From contig NC_087110.1 of assembly GCF_963855985.1 (NCBI RefSeq), forward strand, positions 4,021,001 to 4,085,000: DNA of 64,000 bases, given 5' to 3'. The stretch comes from Ostrinia nubilalis. Its lineage: Eukaryota; Arthropoda; Insecta; Lepidoptera; Crambidae. The notes below the pieces were generated by a model. That model had not been told where the DNA came from and ran no database searches. It worked only from the letters and a program-made list of their open reading frames with translations. A program made the translations under genes and the position numbers. Position 1 is the stretch's first letter. Each line of letters starts with the position of its first letter. Below are positions 44,401 to 55,204 of the stretch, in pieces.

Positions 44401-47016
44401 ATATGAACGCGCGCCGATAAGCACTGAACGATGCCGACAAGTTTCAACGCTGGTCAGCGCTGGACGCTGACCATTTAAAATGCCATTCAACTTGCTTCCT
44501 TTGTGAACGAACGGACCAGCGCTGATAAGCGCTTTCTTTCTGTATACGGCCTTAGACAAGAAAGAAAAGCAAGAAATACAGAAAAGATACGGCACAATTT
44601 AGGTAGCGTGTCGGTGTAAGGTGAACTCTGTCAGACAACCTAGACGACAGTTGTTTAAAATAATTAAAAGAGAAGGCAATGAAAGAGTTTTAGTGGGTTG
44701 AAGAGCAATATTTTTTAACATTCAACCTAAAAACATCAACCGCCTTTAAACTTTTTAATTTTTGCTTGGTGCCTAAAAAATCCATTGGCTAAGGAACTCT
44801 ACACATCAAGCCCGCCGGCAACTTTAATTTCGAGAATATGTCAAAAGTCAACTCATGTCGGCGAGTATACTACTACTTACTCAGAAGATCCGATTGAGGC
44901 AGCCATTTAGCCAGCTTGATGTTCTCAGACTTGCCCTCCATATCATCCTTGTCCCATTTCCATAGAACGTCGTATTTCAACTTGGACATGACGTTAACCA
45001 TGATTTTAATCTTCTCAGGGGGTAGCAGCGATGGTTTTACGTTGGTCCCGAAGCTTATGTAGATGACTCCATGTTTTGAGGAGTCTAGGTACGTTTTCAG
45101 GTCCTGAAATATAATAAGTTTTTTTATATGCATAACAAGGTAGGTATTTGACCGCAATCGCACCTAGTGTTAAGTGAGACGCAGTCTAAGGTTAGATAAG
45201 TTTACATTAACATTAAGGCTGGGTTGCACCATCTTACTTTGACTTTAACAAACGTCAAAAATCTGTCCAACTTCATACAAAAAGCACCGGTTATCGTCAT
45301 AGATACCGTTAAAGTTAGGTGATGCAACTCAGCCTAAGTGTGCTCGCTAGCGACTGCGTAAAAAAAATACATTAAAATAATGTCAACTGTATTATAATTA
45401 TATTAATATGAACTGCCAACTTTCAGTGGTAACAACCAAGTTCAACAAGTTCAGTTTCTGTTCCTGAAAAAAAAAAGAATTACCTATTTATAAAGAAATA
45501 TCCTTTGATTTAAACCTCTTAGAACACTATCAAGGCTATTAAAGACCGATTATAATAATAACATTTTAAGTGGTCATTGAGATTAGATATTCATAATTAT
45601 TATGATTTATTGTAATACGAGTGGAAATTACATTAATTAGGTTATCAACTGACTTAGTCCAGAGATTGCCAACATCCCTTTGAATCATAAATATTACATT
45701 AATATTTATATTAGAAAACTCAAAGGCATGTGTTCTTTTATTTCTAATTAAGGCTATGCTTTTCACTAGAAACTACATCAGTATTAATAGAATGGAAATA
45801 CTGGAGTTCACAGAATTGATTTACAATTCTAAGACCCAACACACTCGCATAAGAATGTATAACATTGGAAAGAGATCGCTTCTAATACAATCTTTTTTAA
45901 TCTAATTAGGATGGTATTCTCAATTTCATGATCTTTTTCGTAATTTGGTTTTAGTTTTTGTAACTTTCTATTTATAAATTCACTCACTAATTCACTTGTG
46001 TATAGAATTTTAGTTGACACTGACACCATTTAATTTTCATAAACACAGTTTACAAACCCAATTTAATTTAGGTTGATATAAAAATAGCTTTTTTTGTTTC
46101 TAATGAGATTTTCACGAAGCCATAATAAAGTGTTTACGTTATAAAAAATCTTGTTTATGCTAATAAACAATCATTAACTTACGTTTGGCAGATCCCTTTG
46201 AGACTTTTCGTGGATTCCATGAATATGTATGACATTCGGTGGGACGGGCCTGGAGCCCTCCCAAATTGGATGTATGTTCAAAAACAGCAGATCCACATTA
46301 TTACTCAATTCTTTAATAGAAGGGACATCACCGAATACCCTTTTGAGCATTGCGTTCTCTTCTTCCAGAAGTTGGGTGTCATAATAATATTTCAACTGGT
46401 AGAATTTTGCCAACTCCGTTACTTTGTCCCACGTTGTCAAGTTGTAAAGCTTCTGTCTTACATTAGAAGGATACAGCAATTCTTGTACAGGAGCACCAAC
46501 AGTTGAGAAAGTATCAAAAGTTCCACCAAAAGAACTGAACTGGATCAATGGTGTTTTAAACAAGTGTGCCAGCACCATTAACTGTCGTGCGTATGCTTCT
46601 ACTATCACCAAATCATATTTATTCTTCTTCAGATCTAACACATTCTTCACTTCAGCACTAAACAATTGCTTTTCCATGATATCGTTGATCAATTTGAATA
46701 TCACTTTCATTTGTGACACAATATCGTCCTTGTTCGCGGAGGATCTCTGTATAAATTCTTCCCTCCATGTTTCATAGGATAAGTCGTGTAAATCCACTTC
46801 TTTTAGGTTCGGAGGAGCTGGAGTTTTCGTGAACACTGGGTCTGTAGTCACAACGGTCACTTCATGTCCTCGCTTTGCCAGTTCTTGCATCAAAGACCTG
46901 AAGACGACTTGATGGCTGATCGACGGTGTTGGGAAGTACGCCAGAATTCTAGCCGCTTCCGATCCAATACCACTTGATATACATAACGCGACAAATAGGT
47001 ACGATACGTGTGGCAT
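41477..47016 (-). CDS. UDP-glycosyltransferase (UGT33-like), isoform with proximal first exon
   Basis: Exons on the minus strand: 47016-46183, 45103-44881, 42428-42209, 41765-41477; all introns are GT/AG and the phases (0, 1, 2) match the plus-strand gene. Product 521 aa. Signal peptide to about residue 21, catalytic His35, K-Y-D-L-V-I-V-E acid. Exon 2 has V-I-Y-I-S-F-G-T-N and W-L-P-Q-S-D-L-L; exon 3 carries F-I-T-Q-G-G-L-Q-S-T-D-E-A with D387-Q388. The membrane helix is at about 482-504, followed by tail K-V-K-R-S (KxKxx ER retrieval). This first exon differs at many sites from the second one at 47487-48311, which would join the same exons 2-4. The UGT assignment is firm; substrates are unknown. 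Confidence 0.95.
41846..42020. mobile_element. MITE in UGT intron 3 (AAGGACG family)
   Basis: TTAAGGACGTAGCACATTTA at left and the inverse GTGTGCTTCGTCCTTA at right. It is also present at the same place in the sister gene (58990-59225), so it predates the duplication. Confidence 0.75.
42682..43453. mobile_element. inverted-repeat element in UGT intron 2 with nested inserts
   Basis: Ends AGGCCCAGTTTTTTGATTCG and the inverse CAAAAAACTGGGCCTAA. Inside are a reverse Helitron-like copy (42722-43090) and a 72-bp GGCTGAGTTGCACC MITE (43299-43370). The sister gene intron lacks all of it, so insertion followed duplication. Confidence 0.6.
43583..43780 (-). repeat. RTE tail-like repeat in UGT intron 2
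   Basis: TTTCAGCTAAGTGACGTCCA and CTGGACAAAGGCCTCCCCTA; the same sequence is at 59990-60180 in the sister gene. Confidence 0.55.
43938..44128 (+). mobile_element. Helitron-like element (Lep1-like), complete
   Basis: Starts TCCTACTTCCTACTAATATT, ends CCGCGGGCAAAAGCTAG, between host A and T as Helitrons insert. The orthologous copy is at 60295-60490. Confidence 0.75.
44318..44564. mobile_element. ~246-bp MITE in UGT intron 2
   Basis: Inverted ends TAAGGCCGTATACAGAAAG; the interior is rich in AGCGCT motifs. The orthologous copy is at 60719-60957. Confidence 0.8.
45118..45338. repeat. SINE-like repeat plus MITE in UGT intron 1
   Basis: 45118-45190 has ATGCATAACAAGGTAGG and the CCGCAATCGCACC motif. 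45213-45338 is a GGCTGGGTTGCACC MITE. Both are shared with 61618-61838. Confidence 0.65.
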
Positions 47017-47486
47017 GGCTGATGTTGGTTAAACTAATGATACGTTGCCACAGATATGGTTCAGACACTGATACTGGTTAAAGTTCGCTTATGAGAATAT
47101 CGTGACGATTTCAATTAGTCAATGAAGCGTATTGTCGCGAGTTTTACTTTGTGTTTGTGTAATAAATGAGGCAATTATGAATGAACTGATAAACATTTTG
47201 TGATCTTGCTATAATTAAATTTCGTGTGGGTTTTATTGACCAAGTAAAAAATAAAGCCACAAAAAATTCTAAAATACTCGAGTTTTTCCATTCTTATTAA
47301 TAATGATGATTGTCATTCATTAAACTATTTTAATTTCAAGTTAACGCCATTCCGTAAAGGTACCTTATTAATTATGTATAATTTAAATCTAACTATAAAA
47401 ACACTGTTTTCGTTCCAAAAAAAATTTTAGAGGCCTTTACTAAGTACTAATTAACAATTATATTAATAACAAAATAATCAACTTAC

Positions 47487-48311
47487 GTTTGGCAAATCCT
47501 TTTGAGGCTTCTCGTGGATTCCATGAATATGTATGACATTCGGCGGAACGGGTCTTGAGCCCTCCCAAATTGGATGCATGTTCAAAAACAGCAGATCCAC
47601 ATTATTACTCAATTCGTTAATAGAAGGGACATCACCGAATACCCTTTTGAGCATTGCGTTCTCTTCTTCCAGAATTTGGGTGTCGTAATAATATTTCATC
47701 TGGTAGAAATTCGCTAACTCTGTCACTTTGTCCCACATAGTCAAATTATAAAGTTTCTGTCTTGCAACGGAGGGATACAGCAATTCATGTATGGGTGCAC
47801 CAATAGTTGAGTAAGTATCAAACGTTCCACCAAACGAACTGAACTGGATCAGTGGCGCTTTAAATAAGTGTGCCAGAACCGTTAACTGCCTTGCAAGCGC
47901 TTCGACTATCACCAGATCATATTTATTATTCTCATCTATCACACTTCTCACTTCTGAACTCATCAATTGCTTTTCTATAATATCGTTCACCAATTTGAGT
48001 ACCAGTTTGATTTGTGACACAATACCGTCATTTTCAGTTGATCTCTGTATAAATTCTTTCTTCCATATCCCGTAAGATAAGTCATGTAAATCCACTTCCT
48101 TTAAATTTGGAGGAGCTGGAGTTTTCGTGAACACTGGGTCTGTAGTCAGAACGGTCACTTCATGTCCTCGCTTTGCCAGTTCTTGCATCAAAGACCTGAA
48201 GACGACTTGATGACTGATGGACGGTGTTGGGAAGTACGCAAGAATTCTAGCCGCTTCTGATCCCGCACGCGATAAACATAATGCAATTAATAAAAACGTT
48301 ACGTCTGGCAT
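47487..48311 (-). CDS. UDP-glycosyltransferase alternative (distal) first exon
   Basis: A second complete first exon, 275 codons, with signal peptide, His34 (S-I-S-H-Q), K-Y-D-L-V-I-V-E and a GTAAGT donor at 47486-47481 in phase 0. No exon 2-4 lies between it and the first exon at 46183-47016, so it either splices over that exon to 45103 (predicted product 518 aa) or is an orphan. Both first exons have their own ATG and upstream sequence, which favours alternative promoters as in the vertebrate UGT1 locus. It is almost identical to the first exon at 62431-63255 and to the 5' two thirds of 593-1417. No inactivating change was seen. The coding identity is secure; its use in a transcript is inference. 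Confidence 0.9.
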
Positions 48312-49320
48312 GGCTGCTGGTAGTTAAACTAATGATAAGTTCCGCAATATTGTTTTAGAATCGCGTCACACGTATGAATTGGAATATCATGATGAGTTTG
48401 AACTCATCATGATATTCCAATTCATATACTACTCGTAATTGATTACTCAGGTAGATCGTAGCAATGTCCATGTGATGTGCACGTGCCAATCTATTAATAG
48501 TGTAGCAAATTATAAGAGACAACTGCCCCAGCCAGATAGTTAAAAGGGCGCATGTGACAACAAGTCAAAATGGAGATTCAAAAAATTTTAATGGATTTAT
48601 TTACTGCTCTTTAAGCAAACTGATATCAAAAAAATGCTAGATGTAGGTAGGTATCTTTTTAATAAGATGTTGAAATACTCGCAGCCGACAATATTAAAAA
48701 CCGAAACTGCAAAAAATACTAAAAGTTTTTCAACGAATTTTAAACAAAGGATATTTTTCTCTAGTACTTCATTTCTATGCAAAACATTAGCCAAATGAAA
48801 CTGTATCACATTAAACTCAGCAAACAGTGGAGTGACGGCAGTCCATCGGTCAATGCCAAATGGTTGACCGAATTTATCTTTGCCCAAAGCTGCTGGAGTA
48901 ATTTAATTGTTTTTTGATGCTGGAGTAATGGAAAATGAATTTTATAAACGTTGTTGGTTTTCAGAATTGTGTCTATTGTGTTTGGAAATTATAGCGATAA
49001 ATTGTCAATGCCAGAAATAATAATTATGTAGGCTTTTAAGGAAAATTTGTCTGTAAAAGAAAAACTTTATCGCTTTATTTTTCTTTAAAAATATGTTACG
49101 GACTCGACAAAGAATCACAATATTTTGGCTTACTATACATTTTGATAGTAGGTACATTAACTTACGATAAATAACTTATTTCGTAGAGTTAATAAAGATG
49201 AAGTGAAAGATACAAAAACAAAGTTTCTTCAAAAGTCTTATTAGTCTAAAATATGCCCACGATTCATTTCAGAAGCGTACTTGCTCATGTTTATAATTTG
49301 TTTTCGTGTTTGTACTTTCC
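48312..49320 (-). promoter_or_regulatory. upstream block of distal UGT first exon
   Basis: Shared with 1418-2039 plus 3417-3745 and with 63256-64000. It contains the 54-bp palindrome 48373-48426 within 115 bases of the ATG. No core promoter motif could be assigned with confidence. Confidence 0.5.
48373..48426. repeat. perfect 26-bp-arm palindrome upstream of UGT first exon
   Basis: TATGAATTGGAATATCATGA... mirrored exactly around a 2-base loop at 48399-48400. An identical structure occurs at 63335-63388. Confidence 0.85.
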
Positions 49321-49340
49321 TAAGACATGATAATAATTTA

Positions 49341-50452
49341 TAGTCCAGTCAATAATAGTCCAGTCATTTAAGCTTAAATTAGGTAAGAATCTCGGAATTC
49401 GAGATACCCAGCTGTAAGTCTGTAAATACTTGTATATTGACACGCTAAAAGTTGTCTCAAAACCTACATATGGTAAGGTGTAAGCAACTATTAAATTTTA
49501 AGGTCAAAGGTCACAAAAATCGTTTTTTTGCGCTTTTTTTGGAAATATCTCATTTCCTATGGGTTTTTTGCTATTTGTATTTATTATCAATATTGTAGAA
49601 TACAAAATTCTCTACAAATTTTGTTCAAAAAATTTTTTTATACGGCGAACCGTTTTCGAGATAGAGGGCGGCCGCTAGTACTTATAATAAATCTGTAGAG
49701 AGGTCAATTCTGTACATGAAATATATTTTCAAAATAACTATCAGGGGGTGATTAGTGATCGATACTAATGCCAAAAATGCAATCAGTAAAATTTTTGTCT
49801 GTCTGTCTGTCCGTCTGTATGTTCCTTATAGAAACAAAAACTACTCGACGGATTTTAACGAAACTTGGTACAATTATTCTTCATACTCCTGGGCAGGTTA
49901 TAGTATACTTAGGAATTCCCACGGGAACAGGAATTAGCGGGAAAATCCTTTTGTATGAAAAATCTAAACGCTTAACGGAAGTTAGACGCTTGAAATTTGG
50001 CATGTAGGTACCTTAGTAAACTTAAAGCTTAGTTACAACAAGGAATTCCCGAAATTCCCACAGGAATTAGCGGGAAAATCCTTTTGTATGAAAAATCTAA
50101 ACCGCTTAAGTAGACCTGAAGTGATGCAGTGACCGTGCGCTCTCCGCCCTCTATCTCGAAAACGGTTCACCGTATAAAAAAAGTTTTTAAACGAAATTTG
50201 TAGAGAATTTAGTATTCTACAATATTGATAATAAATACAAATAGCAAAAAACCCATAGGAAATGAGATATTTCTAAAAAAAGCGCAAAAAACCGATTTTT
50301 GTGACCGTTGACCTTGAAATTTAATAGTTGCTTACACCCTACCATATTATGTAGGTTTTGAGACAACTTTTAGGGTGTCAATATACACGTATTTACAGAC
50401 TTACAGCTGGGTATCTCGAATTCCGAGGTGAACTTACTATAATGACTGGACT
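49341..50452. mobile_element. fold-back element split by a Helitron-like copy
   Basis: Arms 49341-49675 and 50140-50452 are inverted copies of each other, with ends TATAGTCCAGTCA-like. The arms hold GAGATACCCAGCTGTAAGTC and a GGTCAAAGGTCACAAAAATC block. The centre is occupied by a plus-strand Helitron-like copy (49676-50135) with (GTCT)n. Confidence 0.75.
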
Positions 50453-51185
50453 ATAAAGCATTATAGATGGAAATCCGTGGAACACAATTTCTGACCTCAG
50501 GACTTTATTTAGAATAGTTAGGAGGTGATCATAGCAAAAGTCCCCGCCCTTAGCCCTTGAGCAGGCGGGGAGAGGGGGGCTTAACGGTACCACTTTTCGG
50601 TTTTTCGCTTAATTCACGGAAACTATGCGTCCTAGTGACATGGCTACTAGGAACCAAAAAAAAGCTTATTCAATTTGCTACAGGTGAGATAGTCAAGTTT
50701 TTCTACATCTTGTATAGTTTTCGTGGCATCTGTTCTAGAAGGTCTGTAATATTGGAAATTTCATTTTTGTCTTACATGTTCCCATCAGGAGAAAATCGAC
50801 TAAATCAACATTGAACAAACATTATAGACATGCGGTAACATGTTAAGCCTAGTTCCAGGGAGGGGACTGCACCGTGCGTACCTATATTTAGACGAACCAC
50901 TTGGAGACACTTTTGACTCCTCATCACTCAAAAACTACTGTGCATTAACACTTCAAATTTGGCTCATGGGTTGAGACTTGCAAGATAAAGATCAGCTTCA
51001 AATTTCATAAATATACCTCAAACGGTTCTTTAGGTATTGACGTGCAAAAATCTACATGTCTGACCTACAGACCAAATTCTAACCACTTCCAGATGACCTT
51101 GAAGGTTCAAATTTGGCATCCAGATAGGTAGTTGTGTAAATACAAAGTAACAAATAAAAAACCAGTAAATTTTAACATTTCACAT
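50452..51185 (+). mobile_element. single arm of the 36-kb fold-back family
   Basis: Similar to 35990-36720 throughout (for example AAAGTCCCCGCCCTTAGCCC, TACAGGTGAGATAGTCAAG) but without the mirrored second arm. Confidence 0.75.
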
Positions 51186-51726
51186 GTGATAGATAGATTT
51201 TAGTGCTCTTAATGTGGTTAATGTTTGGGGTGTAGTCACACGTTACATATACCTACCTACCGTAGCACTTTGACAACGTGTGACTGCGGTTTTCCAAACA
51301 TGAAAATTACTATGCAACTACATTAGCAACTTTGTTCAGTTCAGTATTCTGAAAATCTTGTTTTATACTTTTTCAGCGTCGTTTTGATGAAATAAATGTT
51401 CGCGAAACCCTAACTCCTTACAATATTACCACGGCAAGGGAGCGCGCGCAATGTTTATGCGACAAAATTGTGTAAGGCCGCTCTCTTGCGCCTCTGACGT
51501 TTACGCAGTCATTTCTCTTGTAATAATTTAATTCTTTAAAATAAAACCCATTGTTAAAAGTTCAAACTCTCGTTTAATTCCATCACGTTTTTTGTCGTAG
51601 TTGGGTTTTTTATAATGTGAAGGCATGTATCCGCATTCCGCTGTCACATAGTATGAAATTTTCGGCAGCGCGTCTGTCGCGCGTTTGTCGCACTGCTAAA
51701 TCGCCTAAATGTTAAAGCGCTCTTAA
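51186..51726. other. intergenic, no gene seen
   Basis: Contains a weak inverted pair (AGTCACACGTT / AACGTGTGACT, 51233-51290). Otherwise no feature. Confidence 0.35.
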
Positions 51727-52027
51727 TGAGGATCAGTACTGTTGTAGAAAATTCAATAAAACTGGTATCTACGTTAATCTTTAAGACATAAGAAAGATAT
51801 ATCTTTTTGAATTATCCAAATCGGACCATTACTTACGAAGATATTAAGTAATAAACATAGGCCGTTTTTGCCGCTAAAAGTCAACGTACGCAGGGCCGCG
51901 TGACGTCACTATATCCGAATCTTATACGAATATAATACTATTGGGATGGAAAATATTTTTTTCCAGCTAAAGTATCAGTTTTAGAAAAAAACTTTTAATA
52001 ACATTTATTCATCAAAATAAAGTAACC
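51727..52027 (+). repeat. left copy of an inverted repeat pair flanking the 58-aa gene
   Basis: Reads AATGAGGATCA... GACGTCACTATATCCGA... TATCAGTTTTAGA... ATTTATTCATCA. The reverse complement of 55205-55503 carries the same ordered blocks. Its inner end continues at 52859 (GTGCCTCTACCATGAGTT) after an inserted element. Confidence 0.65.
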
Positions 52028-52029
52028 TA

Positions 52030-52857
52030 TCGACCAGTAATTTTTAAAAATAAAAATTGTGAAAAATAAGTATCGCTATGTCCAAAAACCACATTTTCAT
52101 AGGATTCGATGCAATGCAGAGACGCGGTTGGGGTGAGTGTAACTTAATGATTGTTTGTATTGAACATAATAATACATAATATGATGCTAATACCCAGTTT
52201 CTGGCCTGGCGGGGTTTGTAATACCCAGCTTCTGGCCGAGGGGGAGTCATACCCAGCTTATGCTTATGGGCTGGGGGGAGGGGCTAGCCTTACCCAGCTT
52301 TTGGCCTGGCCTGGGGGGAGGGGGAGGGGGTCAAGTCATACCCAGTTTCGGGCCTGGGGGGGGGGGTAAATCATACCCAACTTCTGGCCGAGGGGGAAGT
52401 CATGCCCAGCTTATGACCTGGGGAGAGGAGGGGGGCGGGGGAGTCATACCCAGCTTCTAGGCTAAGATTAAATAGATAAGAGTCCTTTCCTGCAGCAGCT
52501 GGCCCGCCCATGGGAACGGCGAATAGATAGGTAGGTTTAACTCAGAAAAACTAAATAACAGGTCGAATCGAAATGATCTTCATAGCAATGTCTTGTAGCC
52601 TAGGCAGAGTGTATTTGCCTCAGCTATACCTTATTGTTAGAAGTAAATAAATTAATACTTATACATTTTTATGTTTTACTTGGAAGAAGATATGACTCTA
52701 ACAACACTTATGAACACTTTATTTGAATAAATCGCCAAATATACCACCGCGGAGACCCCAATCGCGTCTCTGCGTTCCATTGAATCGTATGAGCGTATGG
52801 ATTTTTTGCGTTATTTTTCACAATTTCTATTTTCAAAAATTACCTATCGATAGCTTT
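52030..52857. mobile_element. inverted-repeat element carrying a G-rich minisatellite
   Basis: About 110-bp terminal repeats around AATTGTGAAAAATAA and GCAGAGACGCGRTTGGGGT, in inverse orientation at 52036-52140 and 52745-52850. CTATCGA lies just outside each end as a possible target duplication. No transposase. Confidence 0.65.
52190..52462 (+). repeat. G-rich degenerate minisatellite
   Basis: About eight degenerate units of TCATACCCAGCTTCTGGCC plus a run of G's (GGGGGGAGGGG types), including an unbroken G run near 52356. Open frames across it are Gly-rich by composition only. Confidence 0.85.
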
Positions 52858-53348
52858 CTTTATTCTGTGCCTCTACCATGAGTTGCCATCGAAAACTTGT
52901 ATTCGTATACTACAGTCGATAGAGTTTAAACGTGGATCGATGAAGTTTGCATTAAAATCATACCATGAGTTCAATTACCGTATACTTTACTCGCCAGCGA
53001 TAATTCGATGGTTTTGTGATGTCATGTTGGTGAACATGTTAACGTATCCAACTTCACACTCTATGAATGGATGAATGAAAGAACGAATGCCGCTCCTTTC
53101 TAACTATATAGAAAAGATAGAGTAGGAAATAACAAAAATGTCAAAAATAACACTGCAAAATTTAAGTGTCCTAGAACAGTGCTTAAAGCTGAATTAACAT
53201 GATGATTTTAAATTTGTATTGTTTATTTCTTGTCATTGCGACTTTGACGCAGCTGTTGTCATGACAACAGATAACAAAACATGTTTTGTTGAAGGATTAT
53301 TGATGAATAATTTTCCACAAAAAATTGGATTTTAACCACGATAGGAAA

Positions 53349-53943
53349 ATGAGAACCTGCGCCTATCCGTTTAAACCGATTGTAGAATTTATGGAAAGGT
53401 AAGTTATGTAAAAATAAACATACTATGTAGTGGAGGAATTTCGAAATGAAACGAATAATTTTGAGCTGGTTTTTTTGGAGAAATACAACCTTTCCAGCAT
53501 AACTTCCACGTGCCTAGCTAAAATTCAGTAATATGAGTGCTAGATTTATATTTTCTAGATACAATAAAGTTGTTTTTCTATAGATATGGCGATCTGAGTA
53601 TGCCCACTATTGCCCACTGAAGGGCCCCAAGAAAGAGCCAACAATATTAACGGTGGGTGGAACTAACGGACACGCGAACGTGAAATGCTGATGCCACCGG
53701 CGACACGAAAACTACTGAGAAATTGAGAAAAGTGTGTATAAATACCTACTACTTTATTCATTTTGATTGCTTTTATCTTATTTCGTCATTATTATTTGTA
53801 ATGTTTATTTGTTAAGGTGTGGAGTGACTTTAAACAGCAAGAAGAAGGCAACTCGCATACACAGAGCTGCCAAGGGAACACTGGACTGGTGGCGGTCCAG
53901 GTTCTTCCCTGAAGCCAAAGGATTTAGAGCAGAGTGCTTGTAA
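53349..53943 (+). CDS. small two-exon gene of unknown function, 58 aa
   Basis: Exon 1 (53349-53398) starts with ATG in a GGAAAATGA context and encodes M-R-T-C-A-Y-P-F-K-P-I-V-E-F-M-E; a stop lies upstream in frame at 53304. It ends at a GTAAGT donor in phase 2. Exon 2 (53817-53943) follows a pyrimidine-rich stretch and TTAAG acceptor, encoding C-G-V-T-L-N-S-K-K-K-A-T-R and later D-W-W-R-S-R-F-F-P-E-A-K-G-F to a TAA. An AATAAA lies at about 53965, 20 bases beyond the stop. The protein is small, basic and Trp/Phe-rich without signal peptide or membrane helix. I do not recognise the family. Paired splice signals, Kozak context and poly(A) signal in a region otherwise full of stops favour a real gene. 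It lies between two inverted repeats, so capture by an element is possible. Confidence 0.62.
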
Positions 53944-53964
53944 ATAACAACTTGTAAATTAAAT

Positions 53965-53970
53965 CCACAA
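53965..53970 (+). terminator. AATAAA polyadenylation signal of the small gene
   Basis: Located in CCACAATAAAGACC, just downstream of the TAA stop. Confidence 0.5.
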
Positions 53971-54105
53971 TAAAGACCTAGGGTAACTGGATGGATATAC
54001 CTACCTTATTATTGTAAAACTTAAGATATTATAATTAATTAAATACATTATATTGTTTTAATCTTTCATGGTCACTAAACATACATATAGTAGCATAAAT
54101 ACATA

Positions 54106-54310
54106 TCCTACTAATATCCTACTTAATATTAAAAATGCGAAAGTTTGGATGTCTGGATGTTTGTTACTCTTTCACGCAAAAACTACTGAACGGATTTTGA
54201 TGAAACTTTACAGTATTATTGTTTATAGCCCAGATTAACATATAGGCTATAATTATGACGATCTGTGACAAACTAAATTTCACGCGGACGAAGCCGCGGG
54301 CAAAAGCTAG
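54106..54310 (+). mobile_element. Helitron-like element (Lep1-like), complete
   Basis: Starts TCCTACTAATATCCTACTTA, ends GCCGCGGGCAAAAGCTAG, between A and T. Confidence 0.75.
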
Positions 54311-54455
54311 TTGAAAATAAAATGATTAATTTTTATTGACTATTTATTTCACAAAACCTAATACATAATACACAGACTGATTAAAAACAAAAGTAAATTT
54401 CAACTTATGAAAATACATATTCATTGTCGGATTAGCTTTCTATCATGATCTCGTA

Positions 54456-54738
54456 AGGCTGCGTTTCCACCAGAGATGTGCGAGGATGCGTAGCGAAGGA
54501 TATGTTTGTAAAGAACCAATAGAATCGCTTCATTTACCTCGCCTCGGTCAGCACATCTCTGGTAGAAAAGGCTCAGGCTGTACAACACTAATGAGCATTT
54601 TCAAATATCTGCTACACATCCTCGTACGATACATTTTCCTCGCACAGCTTTGGTGAAAACCCGCACACATTTTCACAGCACAGCTAGACATCTTCGCACG
54701 ACACAATTCCCTCGCATATCTCTGGGAAACGCAGCATC
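54456..54738. mobile_element. ~280-bp MITE
   Basis: Inverted ends AAGGCTGCGTTTCCACCAGA and, reversed, GATGCTGCGTTTCCCAGAGA, both followed by GATRTGCGAGG. Confidence 0.7.
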
Positions 54739-54744
54739 CTCTCC

Positions 54745-54860
54745 CTCCCCCAAGGATTTCCACAATGTGCCCGCATGCAGGTTCTTCCCACGACCTTCAC
54801 CAGATCGTCGGTCCACCTAGTGGGAGGTCTGCCCACAGGCTGATAACATGTTCCATCGTA
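54745..54860 (-). mobile_element. RTE LINE fragment
   Basis: Minus-strand frame with D-D-L-V-K-V-V-G-like coding (ACCTTCACCAGATCGTCGGT on the plus strand). Confidence 0.5.
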
Positions 54861-55204
54861 ATAAACTTCTTTCCGACATAATTTAATAAAGAAAACACCT
54901 AAAATGACCTAAAACCACAATTTTATTTTGCTTTTCACACGTCAATAAGCCAGTGAGTTACGTTACTGTGACAGCTAAGGTATTTTTCGATGACATCTTT
55001 GAAAATTGCAACTCATGGTAAGTTATTTGTATGAAATTTAATAAAAACTTTAGTCGCTATCGTATTCATTTAGATAGGTTTTTTACCTAACGATTTGAGA
55101 TGAACTCATGGTAGTGTTTTTAGTTTTGCTGTGGTTCAGCTACTAACCGCTAGAGGCGCTGTACAATTTGCCATACATTTTTTTACGCCCTCGATAGCGA
55201 GATG

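Noticed and set aside
44371..44595. Minus-strand 74-codon frame in a UGT intron
   Set aside because: It lies almost wholly within a MITE present in both gene copies.
46198..46506. Plus-strand frame antisense to a UGT first exon (also at 608-823)
   Set aside because: Shadow of the conserved coding exon on the other strand.
52151..52460. Gly-rich open frames that resemble a structural protein
   Set aside because: They follow from a G-rich minisatellite; codon use and length are composition artefacts.
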